Under the pieces are notes generated by a model, which was not told the DNA's origin, made no database searches, and saw only the letters and a list, made by a program, of their open reading frames with translations. Made by a program: the position numbers and the translations under genes. This document shows, in pieces, positions 37,535 through 49,850 of a DNA stretch of 64,000 bases; position 1 is the stretch's first letter, and the number at the start of each line of letters is the position of its first letter. The DNA is from Ottelia alismoides (taxonomy: Eukaryota > Streptophyta > Magnoliopsida > Alismatales > Hydrocharitaceae), in contig JAZKJV010002956.1 of NCBI GenBank assembly GCA_037367405.1, forward strand, positions 868,001 through 932,000. Reading direction: 5' to 3'.

Positions 37535-37741
37535 CTATACTTAGGATTAACTAATCCTAAGTATAGCAAGCTGTACATGAAGGGAAATCCGAGTGAAGAA
37601 TATGCAGAATCTGCCCCCCCTATACTTAGGGTAAAATATCCCTAAGTATAGGCAACAAAAACAGGAGCAAAAAGAATAAAAAGAATACCCGCAGGTCCAA
37701 CATCCCCCCTATACTTAGGGTAAAGTACACCCTAAGTATAG
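37535..37741 (-). repeat. Element B: three hairpins carrying polypurine-tract copies
   Basis: Perfect hairpins lie at 37709-37741 (13-bp arms), 37620-37651 (12-bp arms) and 37535-37566 (15-bp arms, 2-base loop). They are spaced 85-90 bp apart and begin about 133 bp after the pol stop. In element orientation each ends AAGTATAG followed by a G run of five to seven. The same trio is in A. Loops differ between copies while arms are kept. Confidence 0.85.
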
Positions 37742-37873
37742 CATAATCACAGGATGAGAAAAGGGATGTGGGACTAAAGAATAGAATGATATGGACAACT
37801 GGATCTATACAGGCGGAAAGAACAGTAGATATCAGGCGTGAGATGCAAAAGATGTGAGTCAAAAGACCACATC

Positions 37874-40800
37874 TCACGCTAAATGAATAGCGGCAATAAT
37901 AACGTCCCGCGGCCCATGATCTAGAAATGGCTTGAGCTGCTGGCCGTTCACTCGAAAGGTACTCTCAGAAGATAACTCAGATATATCAATGCTACCGTTA
38001 TCGTGTACCTTTCTGACCAAGTAAGGTCCCTTCCATTTGCTCTGTAGCTTTCCTGGAAATAATCTGAGCCTCGCATCAAACAACCATACTTTCTGTCCAA
38101 TCTCAAAATGCTTGTGGCTGATATGAGAATCATGCCACTCCTTCACTTTCTCCTTATAATGTAGGCTGTTTGAGAAAGCTGTATCTCTAAGCTCTTCCAA
38201 GGCGGCTAGCCCTGCCCTCCTCTGGTCTCCTATACCATCTGGATCCATAAGAATATCTGTGACTGCCCAAAGTGACTTGTGCCTCAGCTCAACAGGTAGA
38301 TGGCACGACTTGCCATAAACGAGGCGAAAGGGAGATGTACCCAATGGAGTCTTGAAAGACGTCCGATATGCCCACAAGACCGAGTCCAAAAGCTGTGACC
38401 AATTCTTTCGGTCAGGGCGGACGACTTTCTGCAAAATATTCTTGATCTCCCTATTCGACACCTCAGCTAAACCATTTGTCTGTGGATGGTATGGTGTGGC
38501 AACACGATGGTCTATGCTGAACTCGCTGGCAAGGGCCTTCACCTGGTCGTTGATGAAATGAGACCCCCCATCAGAAATCAGAACTCGTGGAACCCCGAAC
38601 CGCATGATGATGTGCTTCTTCAAAAATCTGCAAACTGTCTTCGCATCAGCGGCTCGGGCGGGGATAGCCTCAACCCAACGACTAACGTAATCTACGGCCA
38701 ACAGAATGTACTCGAATCCCTGACTCTTAGGGAATGGACCCATGAAATCGATGCCCCATGCGTCAAAAACCTCACAGAAGTGAATGGGCTGCATCGGCAT
38801 CATATCACGTTGTCCACAAGTGCCCATCCTCTGACAGTCAGTACACCTCTTCACGAACTCATCAGAGTCCTTGAAGAGTGTAGGCCACCACAAGCCGGAT
38901 TGGAGCACTTTCTGTGCCGTTCTCCTCCCAGAATGATGTCCTCCTGCCTCAAGCTTGTGGCAGTAAGTGAGGACACTATGATGCTCCTCCTGAGGAATAC
39001 ACCGATGCCAGATGCTATCCCCTCCTTCGTGGTAAAGGATGGGATCCTCCCAGTGGTAGGACTTGGCCTTCGCAAGGAAGGTCTCAAGCCTCTGCCTGGG
39101 CCAATCTTGTGGGACTTTCCCAGCAACGAGAAAGTTCACAATATCGGCATACCACGGGAGTGAGGTGATAGCAAGGATCGCCTCATCTGGGAAGGTATCA
39201 TGAATGGGATCAATCTGCTCAGAATCCTCAGGCTGCTCTAATCGGGAGAGATGATCCGCCACCACATTCTTGACTCCAGGCTTATCCTTGATCTCAATGT
39301 CGAACTCCTGGAGTAGAAGGATCCATCTAGTAAGTCTGGCCTTGGCATCCTTCTTTGACATGAGGTACCTGATGGCGGTGTGGTCAGTATACAAAGTCAC
39401 TCTAGATCCAATGATATACGATCTGAACTTATCTAGGGCAAACACTACTGCTAGCATCTCCTTCTCTGTGACCGTATAATTCCGCTGGGCAGAATCCAAT
39501 GTGCGGCTAGCATAGTGTATGGCAAATGGAACTCCGTCCCTCCTCTATCCTAGCACGGCCCCTACGGCAAAATCAGAGGCATCCGTCATGATCTCGAATG
39601 GGAGAGACCAATCGGGTGGCTGAAGGACAGGAGCCTCAATAACACGCTACTGGAGAGTCTCAAAGGATGAAAGACACTTGTCATCGACAAGGAACTCGGT
39701 GTCTTTCGTCAAGAGGTCAGTCAACGGTCGGGCAATCTTGCTGAAATCATGAATGAATCTCCTATAAAAACCAACGTGCCCCAGAAATGACCGTAGCTGC
39801 TTTAAATTGGACGGCGGTGCGAGTTTTCTAATGACGTCAACCTTGGCCGGATCAACCTCCATGCCCCTGTTGGAGATGATGTGGCCAAGCACCGTCCCTT
39901 GAGTCACCATGAAGTGACTCTTCTCCCAAGACAGAACCAAGCGGGTAGCAATACATCGCTGGAGCACTCGGTCTAGGCAGTCAAGACAGGAATCGAATCC
40001 GTCGCCGTAAACCGAGAAGTCATCCATGAAGACCTCCAAACACTCCCCTACCATGTCCGAAAAGATCGACAGCATGCACCTCTGAAAAGTCGCAGGGGCA
40101 TTGCATAGCCCAAATGGCATGCGTCGAAAAGCATATGTGCCGAAGGGACAGGTGAAGGTGGTCTTCTCCTGATCCTCAGGAGCGATGGCCACCTGATTGT
40201 AGCCCGAGTACCCATCCAGGAAGCAATAATGGCTCTTCCCTGCCAGTCTCTCTATGATCTGATCAATAAAAGGCAGGGGGAAGTGGTCCTTCTTGGTGGC
40301 CTGGTTGAGTCTCCTGTAGTCAACGCAGACCCTCCAAGAGGTGGGTACTCGTGTAGCAATCTCCTCTCCCGACTCACTGATCACAGTCGTGATGCCAGTC
40401 TTCTTGGGCACCACATGCAAGGGGCTAACCCACTTGGAGTCGGAAATGGGATAAATAAAATCTGCACTCCACCATTTTGATATTTCCTTCATGACAACTT
40501 CTCTCAGGTTGGGGTTCAGTCGCCGCTGGAACTCACGCGACGGCTTTGCCCCTTCCTCGAGATAGATATGGTGGGAGCACAACGAGGGACTAATCCCATG
40601 GAGATCTGCTACGCTCCATCCAATTGCCTTGCGGTTCTTTTCAAGAACCTCCATCAGACGGGATTCTTGTTCTCCAGTCAGATCGGCGGAGATGATGACT
40701 GGGTACATCTCAGACTCTCCCGCAAGGAATTGATACTTCAGCGAAGTAGGGAGCGGCTTTAGTTCTGGACAGCTGGGTGCTGGCAAATTTGGCTTCTGAA

Positions 40801-43800
40801 GAAGATGTGTGTATGCTGACAATTCTACCAAATCTGCCTGGGAAAATGATAACGAACTCTCACAAACTGGATCTGGAGAAGGCGGGTCCTCTGCATTGTC
40901 TCTAATCTGCTCTGCCTCTACCTCCTCCTCATCTGTAGGCTCAGGTGGATCCAGGTCTGGCATCTGATCATCACAATCTGCCCAATCAGACTCTGAATCC
41001 GAGGGATCTGTATCAACTGCGGTGGCATCAGTACCACCGTAGAGCAAGGTGGCCTCAGTACCACCATCACTGAAAATCATGTCGCGATCAAGGTCCGACT
41101 CTGCTAACTCAATAGTATCCTGAACCAGGGCTGTGCTCTCCAGACCATCCTCTGCTATCATCTCTGCATCAGCTGTATCTGAATATGAGAGGATGGTCTG
41201 CGCTGCAGGATCTGCCCAAGCTGCCTCATCATCTGTGATCACAAAATCACAGTCCTGGTGGATGTCTGGCTCTGCGTCTGTCAGCTGCTCTGAATCTGTA
41301 CTGCCCTCTGAGCGGGATCTATCTCTGGCTCTGTGGTCCTTAACCGTCTCTATTTGTATACTCTTGCCCTGGACGCGAAAGAATACCTTCCCACTGTCAT
41401 GGTCAGTCACCGCCTTGGCTGTGGCCAAGAACGGGCGACCGAGGATGATGGGGGAATCGGTCAACGAGTTAGGGGTCTCCATGTCCAGCACTACAAAGTC
41501 CACGGGGAATTGCAAACCCTGAATCGTGACGACAACGTCTCGCAATAACCCCTTTGGCCTCTTGGCAGACCGATCAGCAAACTGAAGGTATGTCCTGCTC
41601 TGTCTAAGAGTGCCCAACTCTAAGTGGTCGAGAAGGGCTGCCGGAAGAAGGTTGATCGACGATCCGCTATCTAATAGAGTACGGTCGAACCTCTGCTCAC
41701 TAATCTGACATCTGACATACGGGGCTCCTAAATCTGGCCTCTTGGTCGGCAGATGGTTCTGGATCGCGTGACACGTGGCTTTGGTCAACACATGAATCTC
41801 TGTGGTTTTATTCCTCTTCTTCCTCCTGACTGTGGTCCTGTCTCTCAAGGATCGCTGAAGAAGAGGTATGTGCTGCAAAGCCTCATTGAGGGTCAGCTGG
41901 ATGTGAAATCGGTCTATCATGCCCTGGCTGAACTCCTCCTGCTCTCTTTTTTTTGGATCTTTTTCTTTTTTCTTCCCCTTCCCTAACTCAAGGGCTCTAG
42001 GAAAGGGGATCACAGGGTCCTTCTCAGATGAAGGACTAGGAATAGGCCTAGACGGTTCGACAACTGGATCCTTACATACATCATACACCACAGTGGGATC
42101 AGAAGAAACTAAACCTTTTCCTTTATTCAAATTAGAGTTCTGAGATACATTCATGCGAGGAAAGACAACATTTCTATCAGAATAAATGTTGGTGGCCTCA
42201 GTACCACCTCTAGCTGGCTCTACAACTAGACGTCTTGCGGCTTCAGTACCGCGGGCTGGCTCGGCTCTGCTGGTGGCGTCAGTACCACCTTCTCGATATG
42301 GTGAAGCGGCGGCCTCAGTACCGCCGGTGGAATCAGCATCTCTGGTGGCATCAGGACCACCGTTATCATCATATGCGGCTTCAGTACCGCACTCCTCTTC
42401 CTCATCTGGCGCTCTAGATGGATCCTCGCGTTGTCGCTCAGATGAGGCGCCGCCTGCTGGTCTTCTACCGCTCCTAAGTGTAACAAAATCAGCATCAAAT
42501 AGATCCGATGACATATCATCAAATGGGTTACTGGGAGTGGTAGGCTCAGTGGGATCTACCTGCTCAGATTTCCTCTTCAAGCTATTCGGATTAGGCTCGA
42601 TCTGTGCAGGGATGGCGGCCTTCCCTCTCATCAGGTCCCGCATCTCCTGGCGGAACTCGTCCATCTCCCGTCTAAATGTAGCATGCTGCTCTGTGAAGAG
42701 GCGGGCTAGATCATCCATGGCGGGGCTCTCATGGGAGCCCGACGGGTTGCCTCTCTGGTACTGAGGCTGCTGGACCTGGTGCTGCTGCTGCTGAGAGGGG
42801 TAAGAGGAAGGATGCTGCTGCTGGTGAGCCTGCTGCTCACGTCTCCAATTCTGTCCCTGCTGCTGGTAGGGACGAGATACGAAGGATGATGGCTGGTATG
42901 CTGGGGGCTGCTGGTGATCTCTCTGTTGGGCGTACTGACCTCCCTGACCGGCTGGCTGCTGTTGGGACTGGTTACCTCCATTCCCCCACCTGAATCCGGG
43001 ATGGTCTCGTCGGATTCCAGGTTGAGGACGGTCATACCAAATCCCGTTGACATCCATCAACGGCTCAGCATCGAAGGGGTCTGGCGGCAGTGCTGCCAGA
43101 GGCTGATCCGGCTGATATACCACCATCTGTAAGTCTGGAGATGGTGGTGACTGATAAGAGGGCGGCTGCTGCTGGTATGGCTCCGCCTGTACAAGGTGAA
43201 CTTGTCTAGGCTGCTGCAAAGAGCTGGAGCGCTGGGACGAGCTGCGGCTGCTGCCGGATTCGCCTCGCGACAGAAGACGGGGCTGAGGAGCCGTCTGTGC
43301 CTCCTGAAGACACAAGAGCTGGGTCTTCATGTCGCTCAGAGTTTGTGCCATTTGCTCCATCTGAGTTATGCCCTGGCACTGCTTCTTCTCTATTATTTCC
43401 ATGCGGTCCAACTTCTCGCTGATAATCCCCATGTCCGCAGCGGCCGACTCTGCCTGTGCGGCTGCAACTGTGGACGAACTGGAAGGACCTGCATCAACCC
43501 GTGCTATCCGCTGGTACTGCACGGGTCCTGGCGGCTGCTGAGCTCTCTGTGTGTACAACCGAGTCTGGGACATCACCATGTAATTTTCGGCCATCTCCTC
43601 ATAGATGGCCCAGACTTGGTTGTGGTCCTTGGCAAAGTAGGACCCGCCGCAAGAAGCATTCACCAGACCCTGAAGCTCTGGCGTCATCCCACTAAAGAAG
43701 CTCTGAACTAGGTTCGGCTTCGAAATGTCGTGGTGTGGGCATCTATCCAGAAGCTCTCTGAACCTCTCCCATGCCTCGTGAAATTGCTTGTTAGGGAGCA

Positions 43801-44689
43801 TGGAGAAGTTGTTGATCAGGGCCCTTGCTGCATTCGTCCGCCCGAGTGGATAGTACTTGTTTAAGTACTCGGTGCGGAGCTGCTCCCAGGTGTAAACAAA
43901 CTTCCCTAGATGCTTCAGCCAGGCGGCTGCTCTATCTGCCAGTGAAAAAGGGAAGGCCATCATCCGAATCGTATCTTGGTCCACACGACGGTCGTGGACA
44001 GTGCTGCAGATCATCAAAAACTTCTGGAGATGGAGGTGGGGTTCCTCAGTGGCAAGTCCGTGAAAATGAGGAAGCATCTGCAGGGTGTTCGGAGGGAACT
44101 TGAAATCCCCCACGATAGCAGGTACCACCACCCACTGGTGCATCAGTGTAGATCCGGGGTTGTGTAACTCCCGCATCGGTCTCGGTGGTCCTGCTCCGGC
44201 GGCGGCTGCCGCTGCTGCGGCTGCTGCCTCAGCATCAACGTCAGGAATGTCCTCAGGCTCGCTCGGCTCGTCTCGCTCTGCTCGGAGTCGCTCCAACTCC
44301 CTTCTCATCTCAATCATAAAAGCTCCCTGATCGCGTAACTGCTGCTGAACTGTCTCTAATGATGCGATCAGGGTGGAGTTGATCGCCCCCTGGTCAAATA
44401 TGACATGCTGCTCTCCCTGCTGACCTCCGGGGTAATCGTCTGATCTGGCGGCCATACCGACGTCTGCAAAATCAGATGAGCCCAACTCAGGTTCTGTCAA
44501 ATCAATTCGTCTTTCCTCGGGCTCATGTCTCTCAGTAGCAAAAGAAAGGGGATCGAGGGGGAACAGGGTGGAATCGTACTCGGGCCCGGAGAGCTGGTCT
44601 TGACTCTCACGGGCCAACCTAGATGATGAAGTAGACTCGCCTGAAAGCGGTGCAGCCAGAGGCTGCCTAAGAGATCGTCTACCCATCAT
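37874..44689 (-). pseudogene. Element B: gag-pol polyprotein (Athila-like), nearly intact
   Basis: One frame of 2,272 codons runs from MMGRRSLRQPLAAP (ATG at 44689 or 44686) to the stop at 37874. It is interrupted only by TAG at 39649-39647 and TAG at 39547-39545, both near the start of RNase H. A gives Gln at the second site; the first also reads through in A. Domains by residue are gag core about 175-400, a Gln-rich region about 480-700, protease LLDSGSS near 1003, reverse transcriptase with FMDDFSVYG near 1555, RNase H about 1700-1790, and integrase with a zinc finger near 1910 and the triad D ([10 protein letters not shown]), D (LISDGGSHF) and E (AEVSNREIK). There is no zinc knuckle in gag. 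A run of eleven Ala lies in the gag N-terminus. An upstream in-frame extension to 44770 is less likely, because A conserves the MMGRRS start. Confidence 0.95.
41021..42390 (-). repeat. Element B: dispersed repeats encoding GGTEAT-like units around the gag-PR region
   Basis: On the plus strand the unit is GGTGGCCTCAGTACCACC or close to it. Copies are at 41021-41038, about 41048-41065, 42191-42207, 42272-42289, 42307-42325, 42343-42360 and about 42374-42390. Each encodes a GGT(E/D)A(T/A) unit on the minus strand and its ends are self-complementary (GGTGG and CCACC). A has degenerate counterparts at about 9630-9800. Confidence 0.7.
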
Positions 44690-45936
44690 CTTGATCTGGC
44701 GAGTTGGGCGGATGGGATCTGGAGAAAATATGATCGCAAAGCAAACCCCCGGTTCACCAACACAACACAATATGAAGACCGTGAAAGCTCGGTCAATTTA
44801 TCTTGTCAATTTTATTGGGTGAACATACAAAATATCAGAGCGCTTACGTGACCTGTTAGGATACCCGATGCTACTCCAACCGACTGGCCCGCACGGAAGA
44901 GTCGGTAGTCAGCTAGAAATAGCACCGGAGGGCTCTATCTAGGGTACGGGTCACTCTCTCGCGCATCCAAACCATGCAAGGAGGGGGTTGCTCTCCCCAA
45001 GACAAATTTTTAATGTGAGTGTCTTTTAGGGTCAATAATGTTATCCAGTCCCAATTTTTTTTGTTTTTCTTTTTAATTTTTTTCAAAATAAATACAAGCA
45101 GCCTAACGATTTTTCCGATTCTCCTGATGATTAAGCCAAAAACAGAGGGAGAAGACGAAAAAGCCGATGCGCGAAGAAATCAATGATGCATGCAGAGATA
45201 GAAATGCGTACCTTGTCTCCAGCACTCTACATGCAAGTGATCCGCGCAGAATTTAAAGACAGAAATAAAACTACCTAAATGATGCAACGGGAAAAACCGA
45301 GTCCTAGATGAGCAACTTCTATCGCAGAACCGTCTAACTCAGTTACTCGCCTTCGATCCAAAGAGTCCGGTCTTGGCTTACCCCTCCTCTTCTCGACAGG
45401 TCGAGTTCAGGAGTAGCGCTTGTGGGGCAGGCTCGCGGCACGTAGGCTCTCAGGAAAGCAACTAAGTTATTTTTATTATTTATTATTAGTAGGTCCAATT
45501 AACGATCTATAGGAACAGATAGGCAGTTAAGTGTGAGGACCCTACTAATTACGGCACAAGCAAGAGAAATTCCTAAATCTATGGGCTCGAGAAAAACCGC
45601 GTAAACACCGGAAAAGGCAGCTAGCTATTAAAACCGCAGAAAAAGCCACGAAAATCCAAATGGGTCCCCCGAGTACACCGGTACTCGGCGAAACAGACCC
45701 GCTAAGTTACAAGTGTCCACAAGTCCAAAGTCTAAGTTATTACAACAAATATTGTTCTCTCTCTCTCTCAGAAATAAAAATTCCTTCTTCTCTCTCTCTT
45801 CCTCCTGCACGGGTCCTCTAAAAAGAAGCTCCAAGTCGTCCAAGCAGTACCTCGCACAAAAATCAAAGAGAGAAGGTCAGAAAACAATAATAATATAGAG
45901 AGAGACAAAAATAGAAAAATGACTACAAAGCCGTGC
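44690..45936 (-). other. Element B: 5' leader, non-coding
   Basis: This 1.25-kb leader lies between primer site and gag, with no credible ORF. It matches the leader of A at 6700-7328. A short CT run lies at 45755-45769. Confidence 0.7.
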
Positions 45937-45954
45937 TCCCCGGCAACGGCGCCA
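45937..45954 (-). promoter_or_regulatory. Element B: primer binding site, tRNA-Asp
   Basis: The minus strand reads TGGCGCCGTTGCCGGGGA, three bases inside the LTR edge at 45958. This is the tRNA-Asp site known from Athila elements. Confidence 0.93.
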
Positions 45955-45957
45955 TTC

Positions 45958-48900
45958 TGATGACGCACCTGACAATCGGGTTAAGTATGTAAATAAAATG
46001 GTCGTTGTGACCCAAATCACCAAGCGCGGTCAATCGAGAAAAATTGATAAAAACCACTCAGAAAATCAAGAAATTCAATGTAAGCGGTCTTCGCTATTCT
46101 TTTTACCTGGTATAGAGATCCAGGGTCGAACACAAGGAGCACGATTGAAAAACTAAGTAGTCAAATTTCAAAGAAGCTAATTTTTAGTGGTTTTTGATTT
46201 TTTATAATTTTTTAGAATTTTTAATATGTGAAGGAAAATAAAGAAAGTATAAACAAGCACACTTGAGCAATTTATTTAACACACCAAAAATCAAGCAAAA
46301 ATTCAAGAAAAATTGTTTTTATGCTTTTTGGGTTTTTAAGTGTTTTTGGTGAATTTTTGGGGTTTTAATGACGGGTAATATATTTTCTAAAAATCACACA
46401 ATGCAAAGAGGGGAAGGTACTGTCCAGCAAGGCTTAAGACCCAAAAATAAAATACTTAAGGATCTTAAAAAGCCCTGGAGGTAATTTTCCAGTGATCTAG
46501 GAAGAATAAGGAAAATTTTGGCACCTTAATTATTGTTTTTGGATTTTTCAATTAATTATTATAATTTTTATGGGTTTTTAGGGGTTTTTCAATTTTTAAG
46601 GTTTTTAAGTGATGAAAAATAGCCAAACTTGGCTAGAAAATCAAACAACACACACGAAACAGTAACTAATTTTTATAGGATTTTTCAAGTGGTTTTTATA
46701 TTTTTTTGGTATTTTCAAACCTAGACAGTAGCTAAAAAGTAGGTTTTTGAATTTTTTAAAAATACTCAACGAAATCAAAAATGTCCTCAAAAATCCCTAA
46801 AATTCCCACACCATGGCAGGAGCCATGTGTCAAAATCTCATGGAATTTGGAGGTAATTTGATATTTTATTCAAAAATGAAAAGGGGGCACAGTGCACAGG
46901 GACGTAAGTGCAAATACCCGAGGATCTGGGGGCCCAGGTGCAAAATACCCAGCAAGTCACGCGCGTGGCGCGTGGCTGGGGCACTCAGGGGCCTCTTTGT
47001 AATAAAAACCCACTCCTGGGACCTTTTGGTAACTGGTACCAAAAAGTCCGAGGGTACGGGTGCAAAAAGCCCACTAAAATCCGCACATGTCCAATAAAAA
47101 CGCTCACAGGGGCACAACTGCAAATACCATAAAATATTTCTTCATTTCATAACAACCCAGATCTACAGGATAAAAGATGTAAAAAGCCCAACTAAACACG
47201 TGACGAAGCACGTGGTCACATACACACAGGGGCATACATGCAAATAAAACTAAGCATAAGGTCCATCATGCAATTTACCCTACGTAAATAAAGTTCTAAA
47301 AATATTTACAGGACTAGGACGAAAAAGACAAACTAAGAGGGGGGCCTAAGTAATTTACCCCTTTATTCGTCGACGGCCAGATGCGCGCCACGTGGTGGAT
47401 CCAACGGCTCGGGACGGCGGGCGCTCTTCTTCGGTGTCTCTTGGGCTCGATCGACGGTGGAGGCGAGGACACGTGGAAGATCTCACGGTGCTGGGCTCCG
47501 GTGCCTCTCTCCTCTGCTGCAACGGTCCGGATGAGCTCCTCAGATAGATCGACGGCTGCTGCTCCTCGAGGAATGGATGGCTGAGATCAAAACTGGAGCG
47601 GAGGCGTCATCGGATGGTTCTGGAGGATGATGGAAGAACTTTGGCGCCGGCGAACTTCGCCGGCCTCCTGCGTGAGCTGCACTCCTCCTCAGCTGCTCCT
47701 GATGATCGGAACGGGTCCGCGGTGAAGCCCCGCAGCTGATGGTATTGTCCGATAGCCCAGCCGAGCCCTGGAGGGGCTCCGGCGAGGCTGGCGGCGCGAA
47801 GCTTCTGGCTGGAATGTAAGGGGGGCTCAAACGCCTCCCTTTGGACCTGCAAAGCAAACAGAAAGCTTCGCGGGTCGAGGGCAAAGTGCCTCGACCCAAG
47901 AAAGCGAAGTGAAGGTGGCTGGTGGGTCGGGGCGAAGGAGCTCCGGCGAGCGACGGGTGATGGAGCTCGACTCCCAGCTCCGGGGCGAGCTGGGTTGAGT
48001 GAAAGTGCGAAGAATGTGCGTGAGAAAGTGGCGAAGGTGATAGGGTGCTCCGATGATCGAGATATTGAGCGAGATGGCCGGAATCAGGGAAGCACGTCGG
48101 ACGGTCGATTTGGGCGAAATCCAAAATTAGGCGAAATGGAAGGGCGAAAAGATTACCTGGGCGAAGCAGAAGACTGTGCTAGAGTGTGGCTAACTCCCGA
48201 TCGTAGCCTCGAAGGGCGTCAAGGCCTGAGGCTCGAGCTCCTGCAAGCGGCGGAGCAACGGCGGCGCGAAGCTGCCGGATCGATGGTCGGGGCACCCTCT
48301 CCTCACTGCAACAGGGGCAAACGCGAGCTGTCACCTCGGTGATCACCCTGGAGGTCACGGGAATGAGAATGGCGAGCCAAAGATGAGGCGCGGAGGCGGC
48401 GGAGGGAATTCTATATATAAGTGCAGGCCCGATTAGGGTTAGGCGACGACGGCTAAGGAAGGCATGGATTTCGCGGCAAAGAATCTGGCGAGGGATACGG
48501 ATGATCGGCGAAGAATCCGGGCACGGGGTTTGCGTGGGCGACAGTCTGGAGACACGTGGAAAATTCGGCAAAGGCGGGGCGGAGCGCATCTTCCAGAAAA
48601 GGAAGGAGTCCGCGGGGGAGTTGACCGGGGTCAACAATCCCCCGTGGACCAATCAGGAGCTGCCACGTAATCGAATTTTTTGTTTATTTAATTTAAGGTA
48701 GAAAAAGGCCGAATTAAGAAAAACTTAAAACATGAAATATTTTTCTTTTATTTTTTTCTCTTTTTTGGTGATTTTTAATTAATTTTTGGAAATAAAAATA
48801 GGGTAGCTATATATATATAGGTATATGTACACTATATAGATTTTAATTTTTGAATTTTTTTATTTGTTATTTTTGTGTATTTTTATGCCCATTTTATATT

Positions 48901-49600
48901 TTATTTATTTACATCATGAAATGAAGAACAACATGGTATTTTTATTTTATTTTAATTATTTTCATTCATAGGTTAAATAAATAGTTATATACATTTATAT
49001 ACATGGTATATACACTGTATTTTTGTATTTTTAATTTTGTAATTTTTATTTGATTTTTGTTTTGTTTCTTTTTATTTATTTTATTTACAAAATATGCCAT
49101 AGAATATTTACAAAAAGTTTAGAAAATAAATACATTTATTTTTAGGGTTAAATAAATAAGGAATGATGATCTATACACATGGTGAAAGGGCATTTTTGAA
49201 TTTTTTTTTTGATTTTTTAAATTTTTATTTTGTTTTTTAATAGTCTCTAAATATACACAGAATATGTACAAGCATATTTTTGGGTGAGGAAAATATAATT
49301 TTATTTATTTACAGAAGTATATACACATGAGCTCCTATCTCCCTCTACTTTGTCTTTTATGCGGTCAGGCCCATGCTGAGCCCTCCCTTGGGTCAAGTTG
49401 CTCAATATTTATTCTAAATATTTCCCTCTTTTTTGTTTTACTCTTTATTCTTTTATTTTTGCACAAAAACATGCTAATTACAGGTTTTTACACAATGCAT
49501 GCTTTTGGTAATTATTTGTATTTACACATATCTACATGTATTTGCAAAGGTTTTTGTAGCTAAAATATAAGAATAAAGAGTGATGAATGGGTATTCATCA
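45958..49600 (-). repeat. Element B: 5' LTR (3,643 bp)
   Basis: It is the partner of 32152-35792, running from TGATGACGCACC to ATTCATCA, with about 0.8% difference. Differences include indels in T and TA runs. In this copy the 370-codon chance frame of the other LTR is split, which argues against it being a gene. The TATA box is at 48411-48421. Confidence 0.95.
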
Positions 49601-49605
49601 GGACC
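49601..49605. repeat. Target-site duplication of element B, right copy (GGACC)
   Basis: GGACC follows the LTR end and matches 32147-32151. Confidence 0.95.
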
Positions 49606-49733
49606 CTATAGTGCATTCATTCATTAATCTCAGAAAGGGGAGTGAAAAACAATCAATAATTTTCATTGATAATTTATTCATTACAATAACATTTATTGTA
49701 GAAATGGTTCGCCCGGGGCTCACATTGCTAACA
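49606..49733 (-). repeat. Element F: remainder of 5' LTR after element B
   Basis: These 128 bp are nearly identical to 23971-24098 of the other LTR and end TTGCTAACA. They complete the LTR begun at 29775. Confidence 0.95.
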
Positions 49734-49738
49734 GCAAC
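49734..49738. repeat. Target-site duplication of element F, right copy (GCAAC)
   Basis: GCAAC follows the LTR end and matches 21587-21591. Confidence 0.9.
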
Positions 49739-49835
49739 ATGTTAGTTTCATGGAATTAGTGGGTATTTACAAGTGTTTCACTAACGAAATAAAGCTGAAA
49801 TAAAAGAATAAAGATAATAAATCATGGATTCATCA
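49739..49835 (-). repeat. Element D: outer end of 3' LTR
   Basis: These 97 bp resume the D LTR after F. In element orientation the LTR starts TGATGAATCCATGATTTA, similar to the start of G. It is followed by a polypurine tract, so this is the 3' LTR of D. Confidence 0.75.
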
Positions 49836-49850
49836 TTCTCCTATACTTTA
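49836..49850 (-). promoter_or_regulatory. Element D: polypurine tract
   Basis: The minus strand reads TAAAGTATAGGAGAA directly before the LTR start. It resembles the tracts of A and B with a shorter G run. Confidence 0.7.

Larger units (their letters stand above)
35809..37873 (-). other. Element B: 3' non-coding region
   Basis: This is 2 kb between the pol stop and the polypurine tract. Athila elements often carry an envelope-like gene here, but no such frame is visible. The half near the LTR (35809-36960) matches A and D. The middle is AT-rich. The pol-proximal end holds the hairpin trio described separately. Confidence 0.7.

Noticed and set aside
35809..37873. Envelope-like gene of the Athila type in element B
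   Set aside because: No long frame, signal peptide or membrane segment; only short chance ORFs such as 37626-37877, which overlaps the hairpins.
38486..39163. 225-codon plus-strand frame opposite the integrase of B
   Set aside because: It is an antisense shadow of a conserved coding region, with no domain of its own.
41021..42390. CRISPR-like array
   Set aside because: The repeats are irregularly spaced, in frame with a retrotransposon polyprotein, and the genome is that of a plant.
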